In this document: piece by piece, positions 12,108 to 23,833 of the stretch
Numbering within the stretch: position 1 is the stretch's first letter
Layout: every line of letters starts with the position of its first letter
NCBI GenBank assembly: GCA_022478985.1
Contig: JAKSZP010005278.1
Span: forward strand, 62,001 to 126,000
Length of the DNA stretch: 64,000 nucleotides
Source: Massospora cicadina
Lineage: Eukaryota; Entomophthoromycota; Entomophthoromycetes; Entomophthorales; Entomophthoraceae
Direction of reading: 5' to 3'
Notes under the pieces: generated by a model
Seen by the model: the letters and a program-made list of their open reading frames with translations, nothing else
Databases searched by the model: none
What the model was told of the DNA's origin: nothing
Program-made: the position numbers and the translations under genes

Positions 12108-13139
12108 TGTTAGGATTTTAGAATGACCACATCATCCAGATTAATGAGATGTTATTTTATCATGAGAAACCCCATAATGGATGTGGGAGCCATCTGTATT
12201 TTGGTAGCTATTTTTGTGTTTATCTCTCAATAGGATTTTAAGTAATTTGCCAAATTTGATTCCGCTTGATCATTGCTTTTATGTCTGGGTGATCCCCAAT
12301 AATGTTGGCAAGTGTTTCAATTATTAGTATTAAATTTTAATGATCTGTAATATTTGCACATATTGATTGGGATATGCTACCGGTCATTAATGGTTTATTT
12401 GCAGTTACTGAAGCGTTGACAACGATTTTATTGGCAGTAACTTGCGGGTTAGCCAAAAGGCAACGCGACTTGCTATCAATGGGTAAATGGTTCTATTATA
12501 TATGCAGGTTGATAGCTTCATAAGGTCAATTTTCTGGAGTTTGATGAAGGCATTAGTACCAGCTTCCTAAATTACAACCCAGGATGGATTGCAATCTATT
12601 TGGAGAGGGATATCAACTAGGTGTATAGATGGGCAGATGCATTATTCATTGTTAGTGCAATTCATTAAGTGTCAAACTCAATGGCAATGGAAGATTTGGA
12701 CGCCAAATTTCCTAAATAAATACCTTGAAATTATTTAGTAAAAACAGACTTGTTGCTTTTTATATCTAATCAGACTATTATACACTTTTGTGTTATGCTC
12801 TTATGATTATAGTTGGAATCATAGTTTTTTTATCTATTTTGATCTCAAGATCTCAAGATCTTTTGTGTCAATTGTGGAAGAAAGAGGTTCCCTTGTTGTC
12901 CAGAAGCTTGCCAACTTTTGGGATTATAGTTAAAAGGATAGTTTTTCTTTACTGTATGGATTATTTTCAAGTACTTAAAGTTAGTAAAAGGAAGGTTTCC
13001 ATTACTTGTCTAAGGAGAAAACCAGATTATAATTAATACATTTGGTAGTGTAAACTCATCTGATTAATTTTCTTCATACAATTATCACTGTGATTCGCGT
13101 ATCTATTATTATAATCATCATTAACAAAAGTTCAACGCA
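12108..13139 (+). repeat. Element I left LTR
   Basis: Aligns by eye with 15,789-16,876 along its full length, for example GACAACGATTTTATTGGCAG against GACAATGATTTAATTGGCAG, and shared blocks around ATTGCAATCTATTTGG and AATTATCACTGTG. Substitutions and small indels are frequent, so the insertion is old. A near palindrome of AAGATCT units occurs at about 12,846-12,862 and again in the other LTR. Confidence 0.8.
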
Positions 13140-15788
13140 CACCTTGACCCTTTGCAGTAAACACAAAAAGCTTACATTTGGTTCTAACTACATTGTATTT
13201 AAGTATTCAGGCCAAATATTACTTCAGAAATTATCAGCATAACGTCATAAAAGAACAAACTTTGGAAGCTGTAGATAGGACTAGAGACAGTCAACAAGAA
13301 TAGCTGGATTAAAAATCTTAATATAATTTGCATGCTTTGGCAGAACGAGTAACAAAAACTGAGGAGTAAATAGAGCAGGTCAAGAAGGCCAATATTGATC
13401 TAAATGGAGAGGTCACCTCCTTGAAGTAGAGGGAAACTGAATTAATTAAGAATTTGATGTTCCATAAGGCTTCTTATGAAGAAAAATGAAAACAATTACG
13501 CCAGATTCAAAATGATATAACACAGATATTAAAGTGGTTTATGACCTAGAACATCACAAGTGCAAATGTGCGCAAAAAGAGGTAGATGTAAGCAAAAATG
13601 ATGAAAATGAATAAATTTTTTGGTATTTGCAGCCAATAAGAAACATGCCTGTGGCTTTTACAGAACCTTGAAGATGACTCCTGAAAATATCTAATAGTTG
13701 GAAGGGTTACTGGGTGAGTACCTCCTATCACAGCAGTGAATGAAGATTTTTTGAATATTCTGAAGTTACCTATTTTCACCAGAATAAAGGTTCAGCTTTT
13801 TTTCCCTTTTGAAATGATGACGTTTGGATATGGTGTTTGCCAGAAAGTGGTAACATTTATAAAGTGTTATATACATATTGCCAAATTCTAGTGTTGTCAT
13901 ATCAAAAGGAATAATTGGACATACAATGACACCATAGAAGCAATCATGAAAGAGTTTGGCAGCCCTAAATGGATAGCTAACTGCAAAACAGGAGTTTACA
14001 AAAATCTAGTTTAGAAAGGAAGAAACCTTAGCTGCTTTTGCCATCATTTTTACCAGGAAGAACAAATCCTGGCTGGTGCAAAAGTATCATTAAATTTTTA
14101 TTCGCATATTTTAATGCAGAAGGTGCTATAGCTCATACAGAGAGATGACTGCACCATTGTTTTGGCACTGGAAAATCAGATTCTCACTTCACAAATGAGG
14201 AGTATATGAAAATATTGGCTTGATATTAAAATCACTTAATCAATCTTTCAAAATGATTCTGGCCAATGAGGATCAGATTGTGGCATAAATTGAAGACAAA
14301 AATATAGGAAATTTGACAATTTTAAACTGAGTTTCAATTGGGACTCACCTAATTTACTAAAATATACAGATAAATGAAAAATCACTGTAGTAATGTGGTT
14401 CAACTGAACATTTTCCACTCAATGTTGGGTGAAGAAGCCAAGAGACAATGTGATCTTGTTTTAACCCAATAGGAGAGAATTGCTTAAGATTGGGAAATAG
14501 TCCAGCAGCCTAGATAAAGAACAATCTAGCCTGCATTCAAATCTGTTCTACCATATATCTGCCCAGATGTAGTAGATATTTCAGATTTATCTGTAGAGGA
14601 CCCAGGAGAGGATCCACTGTATTGAGTTTTATTGGCAAATATAAATTCTGCCTCAAGAGAAAAATCAGAAAATGAAGATGATTGATCCAGAAATTGTGAA
14701 GTAAATCGCTCTGCCTTATGCTAAACATTAAAGGAAAAGGTACAAGATGCCAAGAACAAAATAATCCACTAAAGTTAATTTGGATAATGCTAATGTTTCC
14801 ATACCAATACTTACAATTAAGGGATCATTTGCAGATCTGTTGGTGGGATTAATTTGAACGTTAGGCATGGTAGCAATGCCTAGAGTAAATTAATGAAAAA
14901 ATTGATCAATATGCTTTTATTGAACTGGTGATTTGTAATGAAGGTGCGTATTATGTTAATGATGGATCAAATGCCAGCTTAAAATAAAAGAATTAAGGTT
15001 AAGACCTGTCAAAATTAGTGACAAGTTGGGTACAATTCCCCAATAATTGAATTCATTCAAGATTATTTCCACGTCAACTACAGATCCCTATATGGTGAAA
15101 AACATTTCTGATGGTCATATAGTGAATCAGATCTCTAAAAACACTTAAAGTATTTGATCTAAGAGAAAAAATAAAAAATAGTACAAGATAAAAATTTTAG
15201 AGAAAATATAAAAGAAAAACTACAAAAAATATATCTAATAGAAGTTTGTTCTTAAAAAACTAGAAAAATCATAAAAATATTTAAATAATAATCAGCTTTA
15301 ACTTTGCCGCAATCAAGTGAATTGGCACTGTTCACACCTTCCATTGTCTTGTGAGGGAGATGGGGGATGTTTTACAATGGGAATAAAAAAGAGTGTGAAC
15401 GCTTGGAAGGACCTGCTTGTGTTGAAACTCGGTATGCCATGGATAGTCATGAGGAAAGGGAATTTGTAGATCTTTATTCATCAAGTTGTGAGACCCATCC
15501 TCATTAAAAACCCTGACCTGGGGGAAAACAGGCGTTTAGGAGTTCATCATTGGTGATATCAAATGAGTACCCTGGAGAAACCGCTCTCATGTGATATGGC
15601 AGTAAATATGAAAGGAGAAGAGGAACTTCACTTCTAAGAATTGGCGTGAGAAGATGCATTGAGAAAGGAGAAGAAGATTTAGCTCCGCCAAATACAATTG
15701 TAAGTACTTGGCCAAATTATGACCATAGTATAAAGTACATCCACTTCCAAAACACTATCTTTGCTGGATAATCTGGTCAAGCGGGTGA
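13140..15788 (+). pseudogene. Element I interior: gag-like, no RT found
   Basis: From 13,240 to 13,520 the plus strand encodes a charged, heptad-like stretch (for example ERVTKTEE, IEQVKKANIDLNGEVTSLK) that would form a coiled coil, as at the N-terminus of several gypsy Gags. Around 13,920-14,000 the piece IEAIMKEFGSPKWIANCKTG resembles a retrotransposon Gag core. There are many stops. From about 15,160 to 15,290 the DNA is nearly pure A/T. No DTG, YxDD or DDE motif is visible. Confidence 0.5.
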
Positions 15789-16876
15789 TGTATTAGGATA
15801 TAGAATGCCCACATCATCAAGCTTAATAACCTATAATGCATTATCAGTTTATCATCTGGGTTATGATTTATTATAAGAGAACCCATAGCAGATGTAGGAG
15901 TTATCAGTATTTTAGTGACTATTGTTTTTTTATTTTCTCAATAGGATGCGAACTAATTCACCAACTTTTATTCTGCTAATTATTAATGTTACATTAATGG
16001 ATAATTTCCATGATGTTGGTGAGTGTTTTTATTATTAGTTTTAATATTATTAAGCAAATATTCTTGCACAAAGTGATTGGGGTTTGTTGATGGTTGTTAA
16101 GGGTAAATAAAAGATGTAGTAGCGTTGACAATGATTTAATTGGCAGCAATCTGTGAATTAGCCTAAAAGCAATGCGACTTGCTATTAATGGGTAAATGGT
16201 TCTATTACATAATCAGGTTGCTAGCTTTATAAGGTCAATCCGCTGGGATTAGATGAAGGCATTGGGACAAGCTACTTCTAAATTACAACCCAGGATAGAT
16301 TGCAAACTAATTGGCGAGGGATATAAACTAGGTGTATGGATAAGATGCATTATTCATTGTTGGTGCAATTCATTAAGGGTCAAATTCAATGGAAATGGAT
16401 GCCGTTCCCATTGGGGTGCCATTGGAAGAGTTAGGCGCCAAATTCCTATATAGATACCTTGAAATTATTTAATAAAAGCAGACTTGTTTGAGTGTGATAT
16501 CATTTTATACTGTTATACATGTTTGTATTATTATCTTGTGATTAGAGTTAGAGGGATAGTTTTTCTTTATCTATATTTGCTCCTAAGATCTCAAGATCTT
16601 TTTTGTCAAGAATGGAAGGGAGAGGTTCCCTTGTTGTCATATAATTTTGACAACTCTTGGGATTAGAGTTATAGGAATATTTTTCCCTTGCTGTCTGGAT
16701 TAATTTCAAGTACCTTCAAGTTGTCTTACGGAAGATTTACAGTTCCTGTTCTTCATGAGAAACCTAAGCTGAAATAATACATCTGGTGTGAAAACTCATC
16801 TCAAATAAGTCTTCATACAATTATCACTGTGCTTAAAACATCTAGTTGTTATATCATTATTGACAATAGTTCAACA
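15789..16876 (+). repeat. Element I right LTR
   Basis: Direct copy of 12,108-13,139. It includes the AATAAAAGCAGACTTG block (AGTAAAAACAGACTTG in the left copy), a likely polyadenylation region, and the repeated AAGATCTCAAGATCTT near palindrome. Confidence 0.8.
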
Positions 16877-17230
16877 CACTTGAAGCATGTGCATTAATAC
16901 AAAATAGTTTACAGTCTCCCAGTTCAGGTTTACCAGCAGAGGCCCAAGACTCATCCTATCCCCAGATAAATAACTCAAACTCACCTGGTAGATACATTAT
17001 CTGCTTTTTTGGAACCCCTTACTAATTAAGGAAAGACAGGTATATCGCACAATAGGAAGTTATAGATTGAAAATCATTACTTGAGTAAAAGATTGTCATC
17101 AAGAGTTATTAATATTAATTTACCAATAAAACTGAATCCTTTTTAGTAAACTACACAAAGTAAATAATATGTGCAAGTATGACCAATTTTGCTTTTCAAC
17201 GTAGATAAAATGCTGATATGAGATATCCAT
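16877..17230. other. Unassigned 354 bp between elements I and J
   Basis: No domain, LTR or RNA gene recognised. If I inserted into B, this could be the remaining 5' part of B, but nothing in it proves that. Confidence 0.3.
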
Positions 17231-17684
17231 TGTCAGGATATAAGAAATCCATTTTAATTGCTTTTTTAAGGCTTATTATATCTGTTGAATTAGCTCCAGC
17301 GTTCATCCTAAATGGAATATTTTTTACTATGAACTATGCACTTTTGCATTCCTATAAAGCGTGACCATGTATTATTTCGCGTATTATTTAATCAAAAGAA
17401 CTAGCAAAAATAGTCTTCAAGGGGACGCAGTCTCAGTAAAGGGTATTAACCCTTGAGGTTGGCATGATCTTCCGGAAGTCTCAGAGGAGCCAAAGCTTTG
17501 GATTGATTAGGAGATTATCCTTTGTCACTCTCCAAGTAGGTTTCAGTGTCTTTTGGTCCTTTGACTCCTTTGGGATAATGGTCCAATCTAAAGTTTCATT
17601 ATTTGGTGACTTCTGTAGGTTGGAGGGAATTATAGTAAAGTTCAATCCTCATCCAAACTGACTCAATATTGACCTTTTCTGACA
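17231..17684 (-). repeat. Element J 3' LTR
   Basis: Aligns by eye with 23,380-23,833, including the blocks ACTATGCACTTT, GCGTGACCATGTA, TTAACCCTTGAGGTTG and GAGGAGCCAAAGCTTTGGAT. In element sense it starts TGTCAGAAAAGG after the purine tract GAGGGGTAG (plus 17,685-17,693). Confidence 0.8.
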
Positions 17685-17689
17685 CTACC

Positions 17690-18740
17690 CCTCACAAGAT
17701 CTTGCAAAGGGGGAACATAGCTTTGGAGAAATCTTCTGTGAGCTCAATTAACAACTGTTCCTAGTTTGATAGAGGCAATGGAATGATCCAGCCCATGGGG
17801 GTATATCACCTTATAGGGATCAGACCATAATACATCTAATTTATAGGCTCTTCCTTCAGGGAAGTAATTTTAAACCATTACTTGGTCTCCCAATTGATAT
17901 TACATGTAAAATACTTCGTTGTATTGGCTTGTTTCGCCTCCATTTGAGTGATGGTTTTTAGGATCTAAACATTAAGGCATGTAGATAAAATTTTTCCTCT
18001 GCTAGTCTTCTCATAGCTAAGTCTGCAGTTTCTGTCAAGAAGGTCTCCAGGATAGGATGAACACTAGAGGATAAACAAAATCCCACCCAAAAAGAGCTTT
18101 AAACGAAGAATTTGGATTATTTGATGATAGATCGCTGGTTAAAAATCAGAGCTCTTGGAAGGTACTCATTCCATATACTCTGGTCAGTCTGGCCATCTTT
18201 CACAATATGGAGTAAAGGGTGCCATTAACTCATTCCACAACCCCATAGGTTTCTGTATTGTAGGGAACAGTGAAGGCCTGATTTGTTCCCATCAGCAAAT
18301 TAAGCTCAGTCACAAAAAGTGTATGAAATCTTTTCTCATTATCAGGCAGTAGGACTTTGTGCTACCATGACTGGTGAAGATGTGCTTAAGCAGAAATTTA
18401 AGCGGTATCTCTAGCCATGGAAGAGACCACAGATATGGTCTTGACCACTTTGTTAAATGGTTTACAGCGATGATAGTGTAGTAGTGTCCATATAATGCAG
18501 TAGGTAGGGTCCAATTAAATCTATACTTACATTGGCGAAGGGAGAAGTTGGTCTGACAACTCAGTATTGAAAGTCGGGCACAGTGGCTCTTGTTTAGCAT
18601 ATACAAGACATGAGCCAAGGAAATCATGAATGGAATCAATCATGCCCTCCCGATAGCATTGATCTTTGAGCCACTGGTAAGTTTTTTTCACGGCGCCATG
18701 ACCTACAGTCATATGTGCTTCCATGATGGTCATAGTTCAG
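17690..18740 (-). pseudogene. Element J integrase, broken
   Basis: The N-terminal zinc finger is visible at 18,527-18,733 (EAHMTVGHGAVKKT, then GSCLVYAKQ with the last Cys replaced by Tyr). The core has AVNHLTKW, where the first catalytic Asp is Asn, then a PDNEK block near 18,335 and a VVE-stop-VNGT remnant near 18,220 that keeps the third catalytic Glu. Two overlapping frames show at least one frameshift near 18,600. The protein would have inserted the cDNA; it is now inactive. Confidence 0.8.
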
Positions 18741-18879
18741 GCTGACAGATGGACATAGGGGGCCTAGCAGGCCTACATTCTTATAAAGTAGTCCGTTATC
18801 ATTTTGGTTTGGGCGCCATCTTCTTTAACTGCTCTTTAATCCTCAGAGCCTTTAGATCCCACGCTTCCTGATGACCTAT

Positions 18880-19250
18880 AAATTTCATATACACGATCTT
18901 CTTAGGATGTGTAAAGTTTTAGTATTGGCAAGTGAGACAGTCCATCAGCATTTTTGTGTATAGCACCCATGAAATGAACAATTAATAAGTCATAACCTTG
19001 TAATGTGAGGTCTCAGCGCACAAGTCTGTTATCTAGGACCTTCATTTGTTGTAACCACCAATGCAACATATGATCAGTTAAAATTTTAAATGTTTCCTAT
19101 AGTAATAGTACTGGAACTGCTTGATGGCTAAAAGTACAGCTGTGCATTCCATTTCAGTGACGCTATAATTTCACTCTTCGCTGGTTAAGGTTTTATTATA
19201 TTATCCTTTAGGGTGGGTAACTTGATTAAAATCAAGTTGTTCTAGGATCA
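18880..19250 (-). pseudogene. Element J RNase H C-terminal part
   Basis: The minus strand reads LHWWLQQMKVLDNRLV and GAIHKNADGLSHLPI, matching the end of RNase H in C and D (LKWLQQMKDPDGRLA, GAIHQNADGLS). It directly precedes the integrase. Stops break the frame. Confidence 0.7.
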
Positions 19251-20160
19251 CTTCAACTTCAACGTTGCTAATAAACATAAACAAAAAGGGCTTGTTGAAC
19301 TCAGGATGTACAAGAATTGAAACATGCATTGGGTATCTCTCAAAGAGCCAAAAGCGCGTTGCTGTGATTCTTCCCAGTGAACTGGAACTTCTTTATATAG
19401 TATATAGATGAGGGGTTTAGTAAGTTTGGAGAAATGAGAGAAGAATTGTTGGTAGTAGCCAACCATCCTCAGGAGGACTTGCACATTACTCAATCCTTGG
19501 GGGTTATATATCTTTTGGATGGCGTTGACTTTATCAGGTAATGGCAAAATACACTCACGAGTAATCTTATGGGTGAGGAACTCCATCTTACTTTAAATAA
19601 ACTGCATTTTACCAGCTCCAACTTGATAGATGCGGCTCTCATTTGATCAAAGACCACAAAGTTCTTTAAGTGCTCATTGAGGATTTGGGAGAATACCGCG
19701 ATATTGTCCAGGTAGACCAATACACATGATATTTTTAGATCTCTTGCATATATTCCATGCCCGCTGGAAGGTTGTAGGGGCGTTGCGCAACACCTGGGAC
19801 TTGTGATTAGCTCAAACAGGCCTTTGCTGGAAATGATCGCACATTTCTCCCTGTTTGTAGTCAATTTGATTTTCTAGAATATACTAAAAAGATCCATAGC
19901 CGAGAAGAACTATTAGTTGGCTAAGAGATGGAGAAAATCGTTGATATGAGGCATAGGGTAGCTGTCCTTTTGCATAATTACATTTAAATTTGGAAGTCCA
20001 TTACAATGCAATGACTTCCATCCTTATTAAAGATCAGCAGAAGGGTAAGCCTAAACATACTGAGAGGGCTTTAAGAGACTGACGTCCAGCTTTTGTTTCA
20101 GTTTTTTATTGACATATCCTCTATGATCTTGGAGAACTCATAAAGTTGAGCCTGGAGAGC
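19248..20160 (-). pseudogene. Element J reverse transcriptase and connection, broken
   Basis: The 124-codon frame at 19,490-19,864 contains KISCVLVYLDNIAVFSQ, so the catalytic YLDD has become YLDN. It is continued in another frame at 19,248-19,586 by MEFLTHKITRECILPLPDKV and the connection-domain block MVGYYQQFFSHFSKLTKPL, followed by the start of RNase H. The NAPATFQ block is scrambled. At least one frameshift near 19,590 and several upstream show decay. Confidence 0.85.
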
Positions 20161-20289
20161 TGGGTGCTCCATTATAAACTCTGTGATGAACCCCTTTCAT
20201 TATCCTAGAGTCATCCAGTCCTTTAGAAAAAATATCAGAATAACCTCAATTCGTGAATTGCCCATTTTCTGCTGATCACTAATTAAGGT

Positions 20290-20665
20290 CTCAAAACTCA
20301 ACATCTACTTGCACAATGATTGAAGCCTCTTCTAGTCCTAGATCGGCTGATGATTTACAGGCAGATACAGAACTAACATTTACTATAGGTAAGATATGAA
20401 GATATGTGATTGGGTGGTTCCAATTAATCTGAAAAGACTGATCAGTAAGGTTTACCATTATAACAGCAATGGTCCCTTGATACACAGGATCAAGTATGTC
20501 AGGGAAGCCCAAGGGCTCCTAATTTGATGGATTATATTCATCATAAATCTCCAAAAAATGCGTAGGTGATATGGGTACTTGGATTCTTGTTTCCACCAAG
20601 ACTTTTTATTAGGGGGTATAATCATCTTATTAGTGTGAAAATGGACATTCCTTTTAAGGCATCTA
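20290..20665 (-). pseudogene. Element J dUTPase-like domain
   Basis: dUTPase converts dUTP to dUMP and limits uracil in cDNA. Between protease and RT the minus strand carries, in order, GMSIFT, a PP-K block, TRIQVPIS-THFLEIYDE, then GFPDILDPVYQGTIAVIMVN and QINWNHPITYLHILPI. These correspond to dUTPase motifs 1-4: the IPPG-TG strand, the GVID-Y-G strand with its catalytic Asp (LDP here) and the GDRIAQLI strand. The trimer-type fifth motif was not seen. A frameshift or stop lies near 20,510. C and D carry the same domain at the same place. Confidence 0.65.
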
Positions 20666-21039
20666 CACAGGGGGAGGAAGATTAAATCTAGGGCCCATCG
20701 CTCAATATTTCAGTATCTTCAAGGACTTAAGATGTTCTAGAATGCAGCTCTGAGGTTTCTTTCTTATCTTCTTTAGGAGAATTTTGGTAATAAGAGGAAT
20801 GCTTTATCCTAAGCTTTAGATTACATGTACTTGAAGCTAGTTTGAGCCTTTAAATGACCAGGAATTGAGTCCTGATAAGCAGATCATAGGTATTGTTGTG
20901 CAAAACTAAGGCAGAAGCTGACAGTACTAAGGACTTAAACCATATGGGCAAGGATGAGTAAGCTCTGAGGGAAAGAGTGTAGGTAAGACCAGAAGACCTA
21001 TATTCCAGAGAATAATTACAATTAGGATTGAACTTGATT

Positions 21040-21110
21040 TACTTCAAAAAACGGGATGAGATGACATTAACAGGGGAGCCAGTGTCAATAATAGTCATGA
21101 TTTTACCTTG
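21040..21110 (-). pseudogene. Element J aspartic protease active-site region
   Basis: The minus strand reads HKVKIMTIIDTGSPVNVIS followed by SRFLK and a stop. The catalytic DTG is intact, the best preserved protease motif of the C/D/J group. The protease would cut Gag-Pol into its parts; surrounding frames are broken. Confidence 0.75.
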
Positions 21111-21303
21111 TGTTTACTACCTCCACTCAGATAACTTCTGATACAAAATTTATATGTAATATATGTAATTTGCAATAAAATAAGAAAAATAATAACTTTT
21201 ATTACCAGCAAGACTATCTTGGACATTAAGGGAGTCAGGAACAGATATTACAAAACATTTAGAGTAGAATTATGAGCATATTGTTGAGTGCAGGTTTGTC
21301 AGC

Positions 21304-21666
21304 TTAGGGAGCCTCGCGCCCTAGGCTGAGCCTCTTTTTCCGTCTCATCTGATTTATTCTTCCAACATTAGTTTTCCTGGAGGTTGTAAAAGCCGCAGTA
21401 AGGACAAGAATCACGTTTGGATTTAAATTTGTATTCAGTCTACAACAAGTAAGTGTGGTTTTGATCCCATATTCAAAGAGGCGTGGTGGTTCTTGGTCTT
21501 GGGTATTTCCATAATGGCCCCCATGATATTGAGAATCGCTTTTACTGTTTCTTATTTGCAATGAAATGGAGCGCAAGATTGTTGTGAGATAAATGAGTGG
21601 ACGCCACAGAGGCAATTGCATCATCCAAAGTTTCTCAGTTGCAATAGAATAGGGCATGAGCCTCAA
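21304..21666 (-). pseudogene. Element J Gag C-terminal region with zinc-knuckle remnant
   Basis: Near 21,380-21,415 one minus-strand frame reads CPYCGFYNLQEN, corresponding to the CNYCGLVGHMESQC knuckle of element C. The second half is altered. The overlapping 120-codon frame is partly real Gag and partly shifted. Gag would form the particle and bind RNA. Confidence 0.5.
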
Positions 21667-22479
21667 AACAGAAACATTTAGTGGATTTAGTATATGATTC
21701 TACGTTTTTGTTTTATAATCATAAAAGCCTGCTAGTTTTTGAACATAGTTAAATTGCTCCTGAACTCTTTAATGATGGATTCTTTAATCTTCTCTCAAGA
21801 AGTGCACTTTTAAGAATAGGGCATCATAATCTTGCGCACAATACTGTTGATGCATATTTGGATGTGTTGCATCTTCTACTAGTCCATGGCTAATTCCATA
21901 GCACCCTAATAGATGAAAAGGAAAGATCTGATGCTCTCCATTTCTGGTGCATACTTCTCCCTAAAAGTAAGATTAAATTAGTTAAACAGCTCATATAGGA
22001 CATGGGTAGCGGGAGTCAAAGGTCTTTCAATTTATGAAGGCTCAGTATCAAAAGGTTTTGATATGAGAAAGTAGTCCATTTGCTACTGGAAGATGTGAAG
22101 ATTATCTTTTACGTTACAGCCCAAGTTCTCCGCTTGATCATCACTGCTTTTAGAACTGAAACGTTGTTAAATCCGTTGATTCTCAGAAGCTTGGTCAGAA
22201 ATTAATGTAAAGTCACTTGATGATGGTATTCCAAGCTCAGAATCAAAGAGGTAAGACATTCAATATTATCACCATGGCAGCTTTACTAGCCTGCTGTCAG
22301 GCAGCAAGTTGGAACAAGCTAATTGAAGGTATTAATTTTGTCATGGAGAGCAGTCAGAGTTAGAAGGAATCAAGATATTTTCTTTTAACATCCATCCAGT
22401 CTCCCTGAGCTACTCCATATAGTTGTTACTCCAAATTGGCAATGCGTTCCTTGTAGTCCTCATCTCAGATTGGCGCAGG

Positions 22480-22860
22480 GTTAGGACCTTCTGGGCCTCT
22501 TAGGCCTTTGGGTCCTTGTGGCCCTTCAGGCCCAATTTTTCCTCAGGGCTGCTGGAGACAATTGTTTTTGTAGCAGTCTGAGCGTGGGCCACTTTGCTAA
22601 GCTGGAAAGTCCATCATGTTAATTTTTAAACTGAGCTTTGTAGAGCTGCCGTTGTTCAGATAATTGAGTAGAAAAATTCGTTGCAATTTGGTCAAATAAT
22701 GCGCTTATTGGCACAGTAGCATTAGCAAGCTGATGGTAAATCTCATCTTGCAGGTATCTACCAATTTCGTGATCAAAATGGATGAAATGATTTTGCAGAT
22801 CAGTAATCACTCTTTGGTTGTCAACAAAAGACTCAAGGTTATCCCAACAAAGGTAAAGGC
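22480..22860 (-). pseudogene. Element J Gag N-terminal part with collagen-like repeat
   Basis: The 63-codon frame at 22,619-22,810 (DLQNHFIHFDHEIGRYLQDE and onward) is helical and aligns in position with the start of element C Gag. It is followed, after a frameshift, by eight Gly-X-Y triplets at 22,481-22,550 (GKI GPE GPQ GPK GLR GPE GP). Collagen triplets in a Gag could trimerise the capsid precursor; that role is inference. The same arrangement occurs in C and D. Confidence 0.7.
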
Positions 22861-23366
22861 AGTCTTATATAGTTTAAGGAGCCAAGGGTGAAGTTGATGG
22901 TGAGGCTGAATTATCTCTGATTCTCCATGTGATTAATCCCTAACAATTTCGATGTAGATGAAGAACCAGGTAAAAAATATCCAGAGATAAGCCTTGGTTT
23001 GTGTAACTCCCACTGCCATGCTTAGGAGGATAGTTGTGGTGTACATATGCATAAAATTAAGATAAAGTTGGGTAAAGCGAGTCCTATTTGATCGTTGATC
23101 AAGCTTCAGAGTTCCATAAAGTAGGGCTTCTAATGTTTGAGTGACCCTTATCTGGTTGTATTTGGTAGGTTGCTTCATCAGGGGCCGGAATTTTAAAGTC
23201 CATGTCTACATTGAACTGTAAAATTCATACGCCGTATATAGATATATCTTGTCATCCAGAGCAGACCAATCTTGTCACACTCAATTCTTCCTCCTATTAT
23301 GTGATATTCTCTGTTAGAATTATCCATCTTTGGGAGGATATATCTGCGCCTGGTTGCCTCAGAAGG

Positions 23367-23384
23367 ACCTGGAAGAAAGCAACA
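23367..23384 (-). promoter_or_regulatory. Element J decayed primer-binding site
   Basis: Plus-strand GGACCTGGAAGAAAGCA matches in position, and in its GACCTGG half, the sites of D (GACCTGGCAGGGGCACCA) and C. The C/D/J lineage therefore probably uses the same tRNA primer. Confidence 0.5.
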
Positions 23385-23833
23385 GTTTAGAAATCAAATA
23401 TAATTGCCATTTTCTACAATGGATATGTTTATGAGTCAAATAATTCCAACGTCCGTCTAAATGGGATATTTATTCTTTAAAAACTATGCACTTTATCATT
23501 AATTAAAGGCGTGACCATGTAATATATAGTGTATTTTATTGATTAGATGATTGAACATTTGTGGTTTTAAGGGGGCTTGGTTTTAGTGTGATATCAACCC
23601 TTGAGATTGACAAGATCTTCCCAAAGTCAAAGAGGAGCCAAATCTTTGGATTGAGGAGGTAAGGATCCTTTGTCACTCACCTGCCGGGTTTCAGCGTCAT
23701 TTTGGACCTTTAACTCCTTTTGGACAATAATCCAATCCAAGGTTTCATTGATTGGCATCTTATTTATGTCTGAGGGATTTCAGGAAAAGTTTATTTTTCA
23801 TCTGGACTGACTCAATGTTTACCTTTTCCAACA
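23380..23833 (-). repeat. Element J 5' LTR
   Basis: Direct copy of 17,231-17,684. In element sense it starts TGTTGGAAAAGG. Many substitutions separate the two copies, so J inserted long ago. Confidence 0.8.

Larger units (their letters stand above)
12108..16876 (+). mobile_element. Element I: LTR retrotransposon lacking a visible RT
   Basis: Two direct repeats of about 1.03 kb and 1.09 kb bound a 2.65 kb interior. The repeats start TGTTAGG/TGTATTAGG and end near TTCAACGCA/TTCAACA. The interior holds gag-like coding remnants on the plus strand but no RT, RNase H or integrase motif in any frame I read. It looks like a non-autonomous (LARD-like) element or an internally deleted gypsy element. 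Plus orientation is inferred from the gag-like frames and an AATAAA in the LTRs. No matching target duplication was found. Confidence 0.7.
17231..23833 (-). mobile_element. Element J: Ty3/gypsy with collagen-like Gag and dUTPase-like domain
   Basis: A 6.6 kb minus-strand element with two LTRs of about 450 bp and the order gag, protease, dUTPase-like, RT, RNase H, integrase. Domain content and residues match C and D, so the three form one lineage. The 5' LTR is the right one, with a decayed primer-binding site below it; the polypurine tract lies at the upper edge of the left LTR. Flanking bases (TCCAT and AAAGG) do not match, so no target duplication is visible. Confidence 0.85.

Noticed and set aside
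12103..16881. Target duplication for element I
   Set aside because: GTAGC before the left LTR does not match CACTT after the right LTR under any nearby boundary choice.
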